The translations under genes and the position numbers were made by a program. Below, one piece after another: positions 11,126-21,897 of a DNA stretch of 64,000 nucleotides; the first letter of the stretch is position 1; every line of letters starts with the position of its first letter. The stretch spans positions 75,475,558-75,539,557 of the forward strand of contig NW_026262668.1 in the NCBI RefSeq assembly GCF_021869535.1. Reading direction: 5' to 3'. The DNA comes from Mytilus californianus. Its lineage: Eukaryota; Mollusca; Bivalvia; Mytilida; Mytilidae. The notes below the pieces were generated by a model. The model made no database searches and was not told the origin of the DNA. It saw only the letters and a program-made list of their open reading frames with translations.

Positions 11126-11624
11126 AATTTTATACACTAAATTCCTTGGTCTGTGGTTTTTAAATTTAATAAGATTCTGATGAACATGATTCAGTGATCA
11201 ATAATGATCTAATATAACATGGTATATTAATTCCGAGGTGAATAATGATGTAAGATCACAAGCGAGATAAGAGCAGTAGCCAATATCTGTACGTGTATTC
11301 TACCAGTGGACTATCTTTTTCATAAGCTATAAATATTATAAATAAATTACTATTGTTAAGTTTTGCGTTGCTTGATTGGTTGTTGGTTGCTTAACGTCCA
11401 GAGTAGTTTTGCTTTGAGGTCCAGATCTAAGCCATTATATGTTAGTGGAACGATTATGTCCCTCAGTGCACAAATAATGGATATTAACAGCTAGAGGTCT
11501 ATAGAAGAGTTGGTCAACTCAACCTGCATTTCATGTATGAATACTTTTGATTAAGTTGCTTTAATTTTATTGCTCGAAGGCTCACATATCAGAAACTACA
11601 TGTGGAATACGTGATTTTTATCAA
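11126..11624. other. AT-rich DNA, nothing recognised
   Basis: No coding or repeat signal that I can support. Confidence 0.4.
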
Positions 11625-12235
11625 GGCACTAATCATGGATAGTTATGACAACAAAGAAAACTAAGGACTGAGCAACACGACCCCAAACAAAAACTGGGGG
11701 TGATCTTAGGTGCTCCGGGAGGGTAAGCAAATCCTGCTCCACATGTGGCTACCGTCGTGTTGCTTATGTAAATACCGTTGAAACCCGTTGATAAGTATAA
11801 TTTGGTAGGTCACATTCTAGGAAAAGTGAACGGGATTGTAGTTATGACAATTGGAACATATTCGTCGTCATCTGTGAAACAGATATTCCATAACGGTCAA
11901 CCAACTTGTCATGGCGTCCGTGAAATTTACGAAGGGATGATTTCAACTTCACCACTTGGAACTATTGGTTAAATAACTTACTTGTGAGCAGCAACTCTCT
12001 ATCAAGGAAATCATGATAGGAAATACAAGCCCTAGAATATCGTATCAACTGGGAGATATATACTCCGTATGCAAGCGCTGCTGGAATTTTGCTACATAGA
12101 AATGTAAAGTTCACAATTGGGAAGCTGAAATCATCTCTTTTGTCGTACAGTTTTGTTTTCATCTGACCCTCATTGTCAATTTCTAGATGTAAGTCAAGAT
12201 ATGAGGCAATGACTTACATTTGAATGACTAACTTT
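11625..12235 (-). mobile_element. Retroelement fragment: RT-protein C-terminus plus 3' UTR
   Basis: On the minus strand 12162-11962 encodes LYDKRDDFSFPIVNFTFLCS and AYGVYISQLIRYSRACISYH followed by DFLDRELLLTSKLFNQ. I recognise this as the C-terminal end of a reverse-transcriptase polyprotein common in bivalves. Downstream (toward 11640) lie the usual 3' non-coding landmarks GGAGCAGGATTTGCTTACCC, GGAGCACC and GGGGTCGTGTTGCTCAG. It is heavily 5'-truncated and the frame breaks after LFNQ. The retroelement class (Penelope-like, DIRS-like or LINE) is not decided by this piece. Confidence 0.7.
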
Positions 12236-12299
12236 AGGTTTAAGTCCAGATTAGAGCTGATTGAGCCTTCGTCGTGTCATTATCAAACGTGTTAACAGT

Positions 12300-12390
12300 A
12301 CACAGACAAGTTGCTAACCTTCTACGTCATTTGGTCTCTGATTGAGAGTTGTCTCTTTGGCACTCATACCCCATCTTCTTATTTTTATAT
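12300..12390 (+). repeat. Family R1 fragment (3' half)
   Basis: TACGTCATTTGGTCTCTGAT, GAGAGTTGTCTCTTTGGCAC and CATACCCCATCTTCTTATTT match the 3' half of the repeat at 9061-9240. Confidence 0.75.
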
Positions 12391-12395
12391 AAATA

Positions 12396-12984
12396 AATTA
12401 CATTTCAACAGGAAACTATTGTATAAATATCTTAAGCACTTACCAACAATTCTCATCATCAATCTTTTTTTTCGAAACTAACCATGAAAATTAAGAAAAT
12501 ATAGAAGAAATAAGACTGCATTCGCTTTATGATCATTTATGATCATTGCAGAAACCCTGGGCTATCAGATAATAGTCCCAGGTTAAACAAGCATATAAAC
12601 AAGTTAATTTTATACTTATAGCCTTTTTTATGAATGATTTTAAACATCTTCTCTACTTGCCTTACACCTTTTGACAAGAAAACAACCCAGATATACATAA
12701 TATATGTTAACGACGACAAAGTATTACATAATTGATGTAATGCAGATTGACATTACATGTACATATTGTATATATATACATGTGCGTTATAGGAGACTCC
12801 TTGGCAGGTTAATATTGTAACATATGATCTCGTAAATGATATTACCGTCTTTATAACATATGTGATGCTTTGATACTTTTACACACATGTATGTTTCAAC
12901 GCGAGCTTTATCATTCTTTTTTTTTATATGAAAAAATAATAAGCGGTTGTCAATAGAAATTTTGTATATGTTTTGCTTGGTGGC
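12396..12984. other. AT-rich DNA, nothing recognised
   Basis: It includes a short (TA)n stretch near 12770. No gene or repeat boundary is visible. Confidence 0.4.
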
Positions 12985-13275
12985 GACCATTTGATTTTTC
13001 GCGGATTTGGGGAGGCACAGGAGAAATTTGAGACAGTATATTCATGTTCACGTGATGCTTCAGCTGGCTTATTTATTTCGCGAAATTTATTTTTAATTTT
13101 GTTTGCACAATTTTTTTCTGCATATTGTCGGGCAGAATATTCATTTTCATTCTGTTTTGGACAATATTACTTCTTTTCAGCTCTAACCAGGCCAGGATAT
13201 TCATTTCCCAAAATCCTCCTATCCCGACCCTCCCCCCCCCTCCCCCCCAAAAAAAAAATTAATCAAACTGACGTC
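12985..13275 (+). repeat. ACCATTTGATT / G- and C-rich interspersed repeat
   Basis: Begins GACCATTTGATTTTT and ends in C-tracts (13237-13254) followed by an A-run. The motif 'TATTCATTT' recurs through the body. Related ends are at 17153 and, inverted, at about 6766. The 104-codon frame over it is compositional, not a gene. Confidence 0.5.
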
Positions 13276-13957
13276 CCCTTAATATAGCAAAATTATAACG
13301 AATAAGTAGGAAATAAATATGTTTGACGTTTGCGTTATAGAAGCTGTCTTTTACAAAATCGGGAGAAGGGAACGCAATTTACCATGCAAGAATACAAAGC
13401 TCGATATTCATGGATACTTATCATAACACAAATTCTCATAAGAATTCAGCATTTTGAATTAGAAAGATATTTAGCATTAATATCATAATATGTACATTTC
13501 AACTCCTTGGGGATAAAGATGGTATAAATAAACAAGGTTTATTAAGTTCATTTAGGTTTTTTTTCGCATGATTCAAATATCATTTTGGTTTGATGACGTT
13601 CTTGTTGATTCGAGATTTAAATAAGATGTGTTAGTGATTAAGGGACTATTGAAATTAACACATGTGTTATCCATTGACGAAGATAACAAAATCAAAATGA
13701 TTATAAGTTCATTTTAAAACAAGCAAAATTCCAAAAACGTTAACCAATTGAAGCAGTTTTATCTATTGGTTGACATCGTCGACATTTACATTAAAATACA
13801 GATTACTGGTCTTAACGGGGGTCTAATACGTTGTCATCTTCTACCAAAATTGAAATTGGTACCATAGTAGTGTTGAACGCCACTAGATGTAGAAACATCG
13901 GTCAGTGTTACTTCAATTTTAACATTACTATAGTATGAACTTCGGAAGCAAACCTGG
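13276..13957. other. Upstream region of the sulfotransferase gene, no clear elements
   Basis: It would contain the promoter and 5' UTR of the downstream gene, but I see no TATA box or initiator that I can defend. Confidence 0.3.
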
Positions 13958-14015
13958 ATGTCCATCATGGTTATTCTAAATTTTCTATTTGGATACACAC
14001 TAATCTTTTCAATAA
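13958..14015 (+). CDS. Carbohydrate sulfotransferase, exon 1 (signal anchor)
   Basis: Proposed first coding exon, 58 nt. ATG at 13958 opens MSIMVILNFLFGYTLIFSI, a hydrophobic stretch suited to the signal anchor of a type II Golgi protein. A stop precedes it in frame, and an alternative ATG lies at codon 4. The donor reads ATAA|GTATGT at 14016 and leaves one codon base (phase 1). The next acceptor at 14852 also needs phase 1, so the reading joins smoothly into CIHAKPPGL. Evidence is the phase match, hydrophobicity and position only. The alternative is that the frame runs through from 14677, where an intronic hydrophobic run also lies upstream of 14852. Confidence 0.6.
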
Positions 14016-14851
14016 GTATGTATAATTCTCTTGTTTGTATCTGTATATATTGTGAATACTTCTAAATAATGCAAAACTGCATACGCAAAACTACAGTTAT
14101 TGTGTCTGGAATCAAAATTACGCCGTTTGTTTGTTTTATTACCTCTGTATGTTTGAAGGCAAGCATGAAGGATATATGTATATCGTATGAAAAACTTTCA
14201 TTACGTTTGTTCGGTGCTCTAAATTTAAATATTTTCCCAGGTTGTAGTTTTCCCGTTCTATAAGTATACGAAACCGAACTAACTGATCTATACGCTACAG
14301 TATGTGCTAGCTTCCCTCATTTTGTAAAGACTAATATATAAATGGAAAAAAAGACGATTATGTAAAACTAAGCATTTATAACTAACAGTTACGCCCTTGG
14401 TAAAACAAAGAAATCCACGCAATACAATTTCGAAATAGAATTGGAAGAAGTTTTCGTTGATTAAATTTGTTCTGAAATAAAAAAAAAAATGCAACGCATT
14501 TAATTTTAATTCATATATACGAAAATATTAGATAGGATTAAATCATTGTGGAGTTGTATCTAATTCTTCAAATTCATAATAAACAGGTTCCTTTATATAA
14601 ACATACAAAAATAACTAAGAGTCCCTTGTCCTCAGCTCCCCAGACTGTTTCATAAAGGAATCTGTTTATTATTTATTTGAATTATAAACTTCGTCTGAAA
14701 TTTAGCCTAACAATGTTAGATAAACATGGATACAGACTTGTATACGTATATTATATATTTCAAATCAGCTTATTTTTGTTGTTGTTTATTGTTTGTATTT
14801 TCTACAAGCATAATTGTATACAGATTTACATATTATTTCTTTTTCCCCCAG

Positions 14852-15050
14852 TTTGTATACACGCCAAACCGCCGGGATTAATGTTACCATCGACGAAATC
14901 TGTGACACAGGTATTACTCATCGGACAGATGAGAAGTGGGTCGTCGTTTACTGGTGAACTTTTCAACCAACATCCTGAGGCCTTTTATATGTTCGAACCC
15001 CTACGTGGTCTTCTACAAGCAAATATTACAGATAAACAATCTGTTCTAAG
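14852..15050 (+). CDS. Carbohydrate sulfotransferase, exon 2 (5'-phosphosulfate-binding motif)
   Basis: The exon is bounded by a strong acceptor (TTTCTTTTTCCCCCAG) and the donor CTAAG|GTAACA at 15051. It encodes a short stem (KPPGLMLPSTK) and then VLLIGQMRSGSSFTGELF, the 5'-PSB P-loop that binds the 5' phosphosulfate of PAPS (R47, S48, G49, S50 and S51 in the joined protein). NQHPEAFYMFEPLRGL follows, typical of the Gal/GalNAc/GlcNAc 6-O-sulfotransferase family (CHST1/3-like). The enzyme would transfer sulfate from PAPS to glycan chains in the Golgi lumen. N77-I-T is a possible N-glycosylation site. The exon ends in phase 2, matching exon 3. Confidence 0.85.
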
Positions 15051-16179
15051 GTAACATTGTTATTGTAAATTTCTTAAGATTGTGTAATAATCAACTTGAA
15101 TGTAAGGGGGAAACAACAAAAAAGCAAAGACCTAATTGTTTGGACCAATATTTGTATACAGTTTTGTATTGCATGTATTTAGATGGCTATTTTCAATTGA
15201 ATAACCGAAAATAAGTTGATAAAGATTTTTTTCAAGGGAACCCTACATTAAGAGTCTTTTCTACTGCACCATTTTTAATCGAAAATATGTCAGTTGGTTC
15301 TTGATACCTCCTGTATATCATCGTTTCTTTGAATATATAAATAATGTTATAACAATGTTGATCTGTTCCTCTTCAGTTACAACACTGTTTGGAATTAAAT
15401 GATAGTGAATTGGTCTCATGATAAGGTTCTTTATGAAATATTTAGGATAAAGCACAACGTTGGAACCTACATGGCAATCGTTACTCAGTATTAAAATTAA
15501 TTTTTTATAACCAATGCATTGGAATTTTATTGAAACCACTAGATTTGTTTAGAGAAATATCATTCTCTAATCTCTGCACGTAATCTAAGACCAAATATTA
15601 TTGAATTGGTTTAAAGATCAGTAGGTCAAAGGTTGAAGATCACAATTGCTAACACTAGTTGTATATAGTATAAAAATTTCAAAATCTTGGTTTGAAATCT
15701 CTTTGCTCTGGCTTTTAATTTTTTTCAGAAATATTTATCATGTACATTCAGTTGGGTTGCTATTATCTTAAAGTTCCCACAAAATGGAAGAATTGTATAA
15801 TTTTGTTCTAAATGTACCAAGTTTGTTTTAGTTCGCATAAGTGTAACAAAAATAGAAATTCGACCCGAAGAGTTTAAATCTGACCTTTGTATTAATTTTA
15901 TACTCCTGATGAATTAGTTCAGTGATTGTTTTTCCTATTATTTACAATCAGAAAATTACCAGAAACATAGATAAAGAAAAATGCACTGAGCTTGCTCATT
16001 AACTTTATCTTTCAATTGTTTTTTTTTCTTAATTTTTTTAGTTTTGTTTTGACAGGTATACATTTGTTATCATTAAAAAGAAAAAAAATAAAGAATTTCA
16101 AATACACATGTCCCTTAATAGGCAGTTTGTTCCAACAAACATACTCAACCGCACTATGAGTTCGTTTTCTATTTTGTAG
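15051..16179 (+). other. Sulfotransferase intron 2
   Basis: A 1129-bp GT-AG intron. I see no repeat or second gene in it; short minus-strand frames here are chance. Confidence 0.7.
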
Positions 16180-16921
16180 ATCAGTGATTGGATTTCCTCT
16201 CGAAGAAGGGGTGTCAAACATAATGAAGGGCATTCTAGAATGTGATTTTTCTCAAATTTCTTCAAACATACTCAAGAACGATTTTATGCTTCGATCGATA
16301 AAGACTTCCGAGTTTTATACATGTTTTAGAAAAAATAAAACATCAACAGAAAAATTCCAAAAATGTTTGGAATCACTCACAAACAGATGTAAACAGTCTT
16401 CACTTCGAGTTGTTAAATCAATAAGAATGACAACTGAGTTGGCTGAAACACTACTGTCATCTTTACCCAATTTAAAAATAGTATATCTGGTTAGAGACCC
16501 GAGGGCAATAATCCAATCTAGAATGATGCTTAATCTCGTCGATGAACAGAATCTTAAGACAGAATCTACCGAACTTTGTAGCAGAATGGATAAAGACATG
16601 CATTTCATAAAAAAATCGACCATGAAAAGAAGGATAAAAATTGTGCGATATGAAAAATTTGCAAGAAATTCCGTATCTGAGGCGAAGGATTTATTCAAAT
16701 TTGTTGGTAGTGAGTTTCATACTGATATTGTAAAATGGATCGAACAAAACTCTGTTAAATCTACAAATTTTAACCCATATTCCACGTCGAGAAACTCTTC
16801 GGAATCCGTAGGCCGTTGGCTAACGCAAATTAAACGTGAAACTGCCTTAAAAGTTGACGAATCGTGTGTAAACTTATACAAAGCCGTAGGCTATAAAGAA
16901 TTCGATGATTTGATAGAGTAA
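16180..16921 (+). CDS. Carbohydrate sulfotransferase, exon 3 (catalytic body and C-terminus)
   Basis: The acceptor TTCTATTTTGTAG precedes 16180, and the first base completes the split Arg codon left by exon 2. It encodes 246 further residues to TAA at 16919-16921, giving 332 in total, short but reasonable for CHST-type enzymes. The key motif is LKIVYLVRDPRAIIQSR (about 184-200), the 3'-phosphate-binding site of PAPS with R191, D192, P193, R194 and S199. Further features typical of the family are SLRVVKSIRM before it, IKIVRYEKFARN after it, and a C-terminal SVGRWLTQIKRETALKVDES with YKAVGYKEF. No frameshift or stop is seen, so the gene looks functional. AATAAA near 17063 could serve polyadenylation. 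The acceptor sugar cannot be deduced. Confidence 0.9.
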
Positions 16922-17152
16922 ATTTTGGTCTCATCACTCTTGTTTAAACTTGTAACTTATTATGTACTGTTTTCTAAAAAAAAAGTCTGTACATTTTCAA
17001 ACGTATTCCAGCAAAGAATGATAAGAGATAGATGTCCCAGAACTACATCTCAGTTAACCGAAATAAAATGTTGTTATTTAAAATATTTTTATATAGCCGC
17101 CTTTAGTCCCCCCACTAATGTCATTGTATACCTGGTAACGGTAAGGGAGCCT

Positions 17153-17406
17153 ACCATTTGATTTTTATGGCCGGGGGGGCTAGGATGAAAAATTTTGTCC
17201 TGCTTTTTTTTAGTTGTAATCTCTGTCCTGCCTTTTTATTTTTTACTCTATTCGGTCCTGCCTTTTTTTACTAGTTTATCCTGAATTTTTTTACACAAAT
17301 TATCATCCTGCCTTTTTTTTTTTAACTAAATTGCTCATCCTGCCTTTTTTTTTACTCAAAACTCCTGTCCTGCCTATTTTTTTCAAATTTCATCCTAGCC
17401 CCCCCA
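17153..17406. mobile_element. Foldback element with CTAGGATGAAA ends and TCCTGCCTTTTT core
   Basis: GGGGGGGCTAGGATGAAA (17173-17190) is reverse-complemented as TTTCATCCTAGCCCCCCC (17388-17405). Between them TCCTGCCTTTTT recurs about five times. ACCATTTGATTTTT precedes the left arm, as in the repeat at 12985. The unit is non-coding. Confidence 0.75.
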
Positions 17407-17414
17407 AGTTTGTT

Positions 17415-17489
17415 GGGATGTAAAAGCGTTGACCGAAGAACATTTTGTTTGTTCTAAACATGTGCGCACGGTCAACGCTTTTACAACCC
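17415..17489. repeat. Hairpin with 21-bp arms
   Basis: GGGATGTAAAAGCGTTGACCG (arm, 17415-17435) pairs with 17469-17489, with one or two mismatches. The loop holds AGAAC...GTTCT, which can form an inner stem. It lies about 500 bp downstream of the sulfotransferase stop, directly beside the foldback element. Confidence 0.8.
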
Positions 17490-17493
17490 TATA

Positions 17494-17880
17494 AAATTAC
17501 TAAAAGAAGCATGGAGTAATTATAATTAAGTTTTTTTGCTAGAATCATGAAAACACGATTTATATCAAGTTTTTCTTTCATTTACCTGTGCACTTTATTG
17601 TGGAAGCTCGTGTCATCATGAATGTTACATTTCATTTTGAAATGAAGGTTAACTTCAGAATGTCGCGAGATTGCTGTTAGCCAATCAAAATAACGTATTA
17701 CAATGAAACATACATGTAATGTAATTATTCTAATATGACGTGCTTCTTTCGCTTTGTAAACTAAACAACAGCGTGATAAAATTCTCGATAAATCTATACT
17801 TAGCGCAGACTCAGAGATGTGCATATTATTGGCTGTTACTATACTCCCACGTAAATCCACATGTATCGTAACCTATGTGA
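17494..17880. other. No gene seen
   Basis: A minus-strand frame crosses it but has no recognisable domain or splice context. Confidence 0.35.
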
Positions 17881-18618
17881 CTATATGGAACGCCAACACT
17901 GTCTTGTTATGCCCATTTTCATTATATGATGTGCATTTACCTTTATTTGATGTGCACTTGTCATTATATGATGTGCAAACACCTTTATATGATGTGCAAA
18001 CATCCTTATATGATGTGCAAACATCCTTATATGATGTGCAAACATCATTATATGATGTGCAAACATACTTATGTGATGTGCATATATACTTATATGATGT
18101 GCATATATACTTATATGATGTGCTTATATACTTCTATGATGTGCAAATATACTTATATGATGTGCAAATGTACTTATATGATGTGCGAATGTACTTATAT
18201 GATGTGCAAACATTCTTATATGATGTGCAAACATTCTTATATGATGTGCAAATGTACTTATATTATGTGCAAAGATCTTTATATGATGTGCAAATATACT
18301 TATATGATGTGCAGATATACTTATATGATGTGTACATATCATTATATGATGTGTACATATCATTATATGATGTGCAGTTACCATTATATTATGTGCAAAT
18401 ATCTTTATATGATGTGGTTGTGTCATTATATTATGTGCTTGTAATCTTATATGATGTGGTTTAGTTTACTTCATTATATGATGTCGAAACGTCATTATAT
18501 GATGTGCTTTCATCGTCGTTATGGTCAATGAACATGATTACGATTAGAATGATTACTGTCTACGTCATAACTGATTCCGATCTGCTTCTGTAAACTATAA
18601 ACCCAGCTCAAATATGTG
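17881..18618 (+). mobile_element. 21-bp-array element, copy 1
   Basis: The core, about 17920-18500, is a tandem array of a 21-bp unit, TTATATGATGTGCAAAYATMC in general form. The left flank (ATATGGAACGCCAACACTGT...) and right flank (GTCAATGAACATGATTACGA, ACTGATTCCGATCTGCTTCT) are both found, inverted, around the second array at 23410-24215. The conserved unique flanks show this is one dispersed element containing an array, not a simple satellite. Because 21 is a multiple of 3, the array reads open in several frames (LYDVQTS-like repeats on +, HHIRMFA-like on -). Confidence 0.85.
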
Positions 18619-18819
18619 TCTATCGCTAGCGAGAGTGCAATTAATAGGAAAAATGAGACAATGCAATTTAACAAAATCAACGTTTCAAACATTTCGGAGG
18701 TGGATTAAGATCAATTAATACAGGAGCTAATTGGAGAAATTTGCGGCTGTGGCGAAAATATGATAAAACAAATTTTGAGGCTCTTTATAGCTTGCTATTT
18801 GGGTTAAGCAAATGCTCAA

Positions 18820-18920
18820 GTTGAAGGTCGTACTTTGACCTATGATTGTTTACTCTTACAAATTATGACTTGGATGGAGAGTTTTCTCATTGGCTCTCAT
18901 ACCACATCTTCTTATTTCTA
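18820..18920 (+). repeat. Family R1 copy (partial)
   Basis: GAAGGTCGTACTTTGACCTA, GACTTGGATGGAGAGTTTTC and ATACCACATCTTCTTATTTC match the repeat at 9061-9240, with a divergent middle close to the copy at 34836. Confidence 0.75.
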
Positions 18921-19549
18921 TTCATTGCAAAATGCACCATTGAACTCACAGTCAGTTTAAAAATATTTCACAACAATAGCTATAAAATTATCTACTCGTG
19001 CATAATATGGCGAGATGGTTTGTTTGAAAAAATGTTAATTGAATAATATAAATGGCAAGATGTATAATGTAGTGTTACTCCTACAAAACCATACAAAGCC
19101 GGTAATATTTGTGATATGACGTATACATGTAGTATTTTGCATGCTTAGTCCACGTACTGCCCGCGAAATGCGAAATGGTCAGGTTGGGTAATGTTCACAT
19201 ATTTGTAAATATAGATTGTTTATTTTCAATTTATTTTAATGGAGATTTTTTTAATTGCTAATAAAATTCTGCAACTTGAGTATGACAACAGATTTGGAGT
19301 GGCGTCAACGGTTTCTGAGATACAGAGGGGTTGATTCCTGGTGAAGTGTTTTGAATCTTATTTTTCATCCGATTAGATGGGATTTTTTTCATTGTGTACT
19401 CATTTTGATCCTTTTCGGTAATGTCAAAGGATTTTACGTAGTTCATACGGTTATTTAGTTAAAAGAAAAAAAAAACAAAAAAACACTGAAAATCACACTT
19501 TGCCACACTTTTTCAATTTAGGGTATTTGATATTTTTATTTTCCAACAG
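18921..19549. other. AT-rich DNA, nothing recognised
   Basis: No supported gene, RNA or repeat. Confidence 0.35.
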
Positions 19550-19745
19550 AGATGAATGTGGTGATGCCCGTCTTTTGCATTATGTTCCTCGTTTTCGTCT
19601 CTTTAAAGAAAGAATTAAATGCATTAAACGTGTCCAAATCCTTACTGTGTCCACCTTATTACTTTGTCCACACTCTTTGTTTCAACACTTGCCCAATTGT
19701 TCCGCGCTTTCGCTGGCATCTTCTAGTAATTATAATTCGAAATAC
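19550..19745 (+). pseudogene. LINE C-terminal fragment
   Basis: The frame starting near 19550 reads CGDARLLHYVPRFRLFKERI and resembles the Cys/His C-terminal region of LINE RT proteins ('C.CG..DA.HFLL.CP.F...R'). The last His and Cys positions are altered. It is followed immediately by an RT scrap of a similar LINE, so the two are probably rearranged remains. Confidence 0.45.
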
Positions 19746-19754
19746 TTTGCTTGC

Positions 19755-20035
19755 TTGTGACAATGGTGTTCGACAAGGAGTAAACTTATCACCTTTTCGT
19801 TTCTATTTTCTTTACTTTTGATTGACTAAAAAAAATTCTTAGTGAGTAAAAATATTACAGGACTTAACAGAACTATACCAGAAGATCTGGAAAGAGAATT
19901 AGAAATATATCTTAAATTTTTTATACCTCCTGACTAAAGACTTTGAAACCTCTCTCTCTTGTTTTGTATAAATTGTAAAATTATTATTGTTATCTCTGTA
20001 CTGATGTCATACATTGACTTTATGAGAATAAAGAT
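19755..20035 (+). mobile_element. LINE fragment: RT motif plus 3' end
   Basis: NGVRQGVNLSPFRFYFLYF (from about 19762) is the RT domain-4 motif, close to GVKQGENLSPFLFSLFL in the element at 1505-4506. After a stop, TIPEDLERELEIYLKFF-like coding follows. The sequence then jumps to a LINE-type 3' end (CTGTACTGATGTCATACATT, GACTTTATGAGAATAAAGAT). It is internally deleted and 5'-truncated. Confidence 0.65.
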
Positions 20036-20036
20036 A

Positions 20037-20345
20037 TAGATTTAGAGGCCATAATTATACCGGTATGGATGATTGAATGATTAATTTGTTGATTGATTTA
20101 TATTTACCGCCACTTTCAACACTTTCATGCTATTTCGTGGCGATGAGTTTATATTGGTGGAGGAAGCCGAAGTTCCCAGAGAGACCACCCAACCTTCGTT
20201 TGGAAAACTGACAATTCTGGTCAATTAAGATAGGAGTCGAGCTTACCTGCCACATGCGGTATTCGAACTCACACACCTAAGTGTCGACAGACAAGTGATA
20301 CAGTAGTTCGACTATCCACACCACTCGACCAGCGAGCGCCCATCT
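20037..20345 (-). mobile_element. tRNA-derived SINE
   Basis: On the minus strand it begins GGCGCTCGCTGGTCGAGTGG (near 20340), giving a pol III A box (TGGTCGAGTGG). GAGTTCGAATACC near 20258 gives a B box. A body with GGTCTCTCTGGGAACTTCGG and CTTCCTCCACCAATATAAAC follows, which I recognise from molluscan SINEs. The tail at 20040-20110 is simple-sequence AT. The acceptor stem does not pair, so it is not a tRNA gene. Confidence 0.8.
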
Positions 20346-20523
20346 CTTTCATCCGAAATGCTTTAAAGGAGATATGGAATGAACTTCAACTCGGTGGTTT
20401 TCATTTGCTTTCAGCTTTTTATTATGTTTTCGTGCATATATTTCACAACTTCAATATAGATGGTTATGGATGGATGCTTGATGTGCAGCGTCAAATTGAT
20501 ATGCATATTCGTACAAGAACATG

Positions 20524-20752
20524 TTACAGCTATTTTCCTGATGTATGTAGTTTAAAGGTTTGGTTGGCTTGCTTGCTTTGTTTTTTTAAATGTTTGTTCA
20601 AGCATTCAATAACATCATACCAGCTGAAACCCAGCCTATCTGTTGATTAGAATTGTAAAACTTAATTAAAATGCATGAGCAAACAGTTATAAAAACAAAG
20701 CAATCAAGCCAATCAAACCTTTAAACTACATGCATTAGGAAAATAGCTGTAA
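20524..20752. mobile_element. Foldback element with about 62-bp arms
   Basis: TTACAGCTATTTTCCTGATG...GGTTTGGTTGGCTTGCTTGC (20524-20587) is reverse-complemented at 20691-20752 with a few mismatches. The 100-bp loop is unrelated. No protein is encoded. Confidence 0.8.
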
Positions 20753-20779
20753 TGTGATATGAATATTAACCCTGCTTTG

Positions 20780-21050
20780 TACTAGACCGACACCCTGAGC
20801 CGGATTTTTAACATGCTAGTTCACAAGGTAACTTTCCGAAGGAAGACATGTCACCTTACCCGGACAAATTCTTCTGATTCCGAGCCGACCAGCTTTTGCT
20901 CTTATTCCTTAATTTCGCGGGCTTAGCAGGGAAGCAGCAAATATCAATTTGAAAGTCTTTGGATTTGACCTGGCCGGGGGTCGAACCCATGACCTCTCCC
21001 ACTCTCTATGCGAACATGCTACCACGAAAGCACCACCACATGCAGTAACC
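20780..21050 (-). mobile_element. tRNA-derived SINE, second family
   Basis: On the minus strand it starts near 21045 with GTGGTGGTGCTTTCGTGGTA and GCATGTTCGCATAGAGAG (A-box-like TGGTAGCATG), then GGGTTCGACCCCCGG near 20985 (B box). The body with AAATCCAAAGACTTTC, GGTCGGCTCGGAATCAGAAG and GTCCGGGTAAGGTGACATG extends to GGCTCAGGGTGTCGGTCTAG near 20790. This body is familiar from bivalve SINEs. Overlapping open frames are incidental. Confidence 0.8.
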
Positions 21051-21069
21051 CGCAATATAAAAGGTTTTG

Positions 21070-21890
21070 TGGGAAGCCGCTCATTTTTTGGTGAGGGGGG
21101 GGGGGGGGGGGGGGGGCAACATTTTTGGAAAATGTTTGATTCCAAATTTCTTGAAAGAGATTTTATATTTTCAGAAGGGGAGCGAAATAGTTTGTTTCCA
21201 TTTTAAATCAGGGAAAAATAAAACAATAATGAAATTAAAAAAAAAAATAACCATGTTCTTTTTTTATTAAAGTCCATCAAGGAAATACACGTGCTCCTAC
21301 CCACACTACAGTCGGTGTCTAACAAATGATTAATATATAATGTACAGATCATCTGTCTCAGCTTTGGTTACAAGGATCTGACAACACTTCGTTTTACTTT
21401 CTGTCCTGGTTAATATTACATCAGCCAATAAAATTTCAGCCTTCATATTTTTGAAGGTGTGGATCAATCCGACAAAACCAGAGAATCCCAATGGTCTTGA
21501 ATTGAGCGTTTTCAGATCGGCGTAAGCAAAGCTTGAACACACAATACCTGTAATCTAATTAGATTGGTGTCTAAATGAACTTAAACACTGCATTTATTTA
21601 TTGTTTACTGAGACCTGTTGTTCTCTTACAGATAGAGAGTTGTATTTTGAATTTTTCAAAGTGAAGATTTACGGCAGCGGCTTTTAATATTTTGCGTTTA
21701 TCCTGGAAACTATAATAGATTTAAAAAAACAAATAGTGCAATGTGTCTGAGTAAACTCTATAGTAAAGGTCCTTTTTGGGCAATTTTGGCTCTTCAGAGT
21801 TTTGTTGTTTTATTGGCTATTATCTTGATAACTTATCTATAGAGAAACCTTTTCTTGAAAACTGGTATAGACAAGAACAGATATAATCAA
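21070..21890. other. Poly-G tract, otherwise nothing recognised
   Basis: A run of 22 G at 21095-21116 stands out. The rest is AT-rich with no supported feature. Confidence 0.45.
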
Positions 21891-21897
21891 AGTAGTG

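Noticed and set aside
14677-14851. Coding exon extending upstream of 14852 with its own hydrophobic segment
   Set aside because: A strong acceptor at 14851/14852 and a phase-matching signal-anchor exon at 13958-14015 explain the gene better, though read-through cannot be excluded from sequence alone.
17817-18464. A 215-codon + frame of LYDVQTS-like repeats as a gene
   Set aside because: It is the translation of a 21-bp array and is open in several frames on both strands; no start context, domain or splice signal.
20949-21206. Frames through the SINE and the poly-G run
   Set aside because: They are produced by the tRNA-derived SINE and a run of glycine codons from poly-G.
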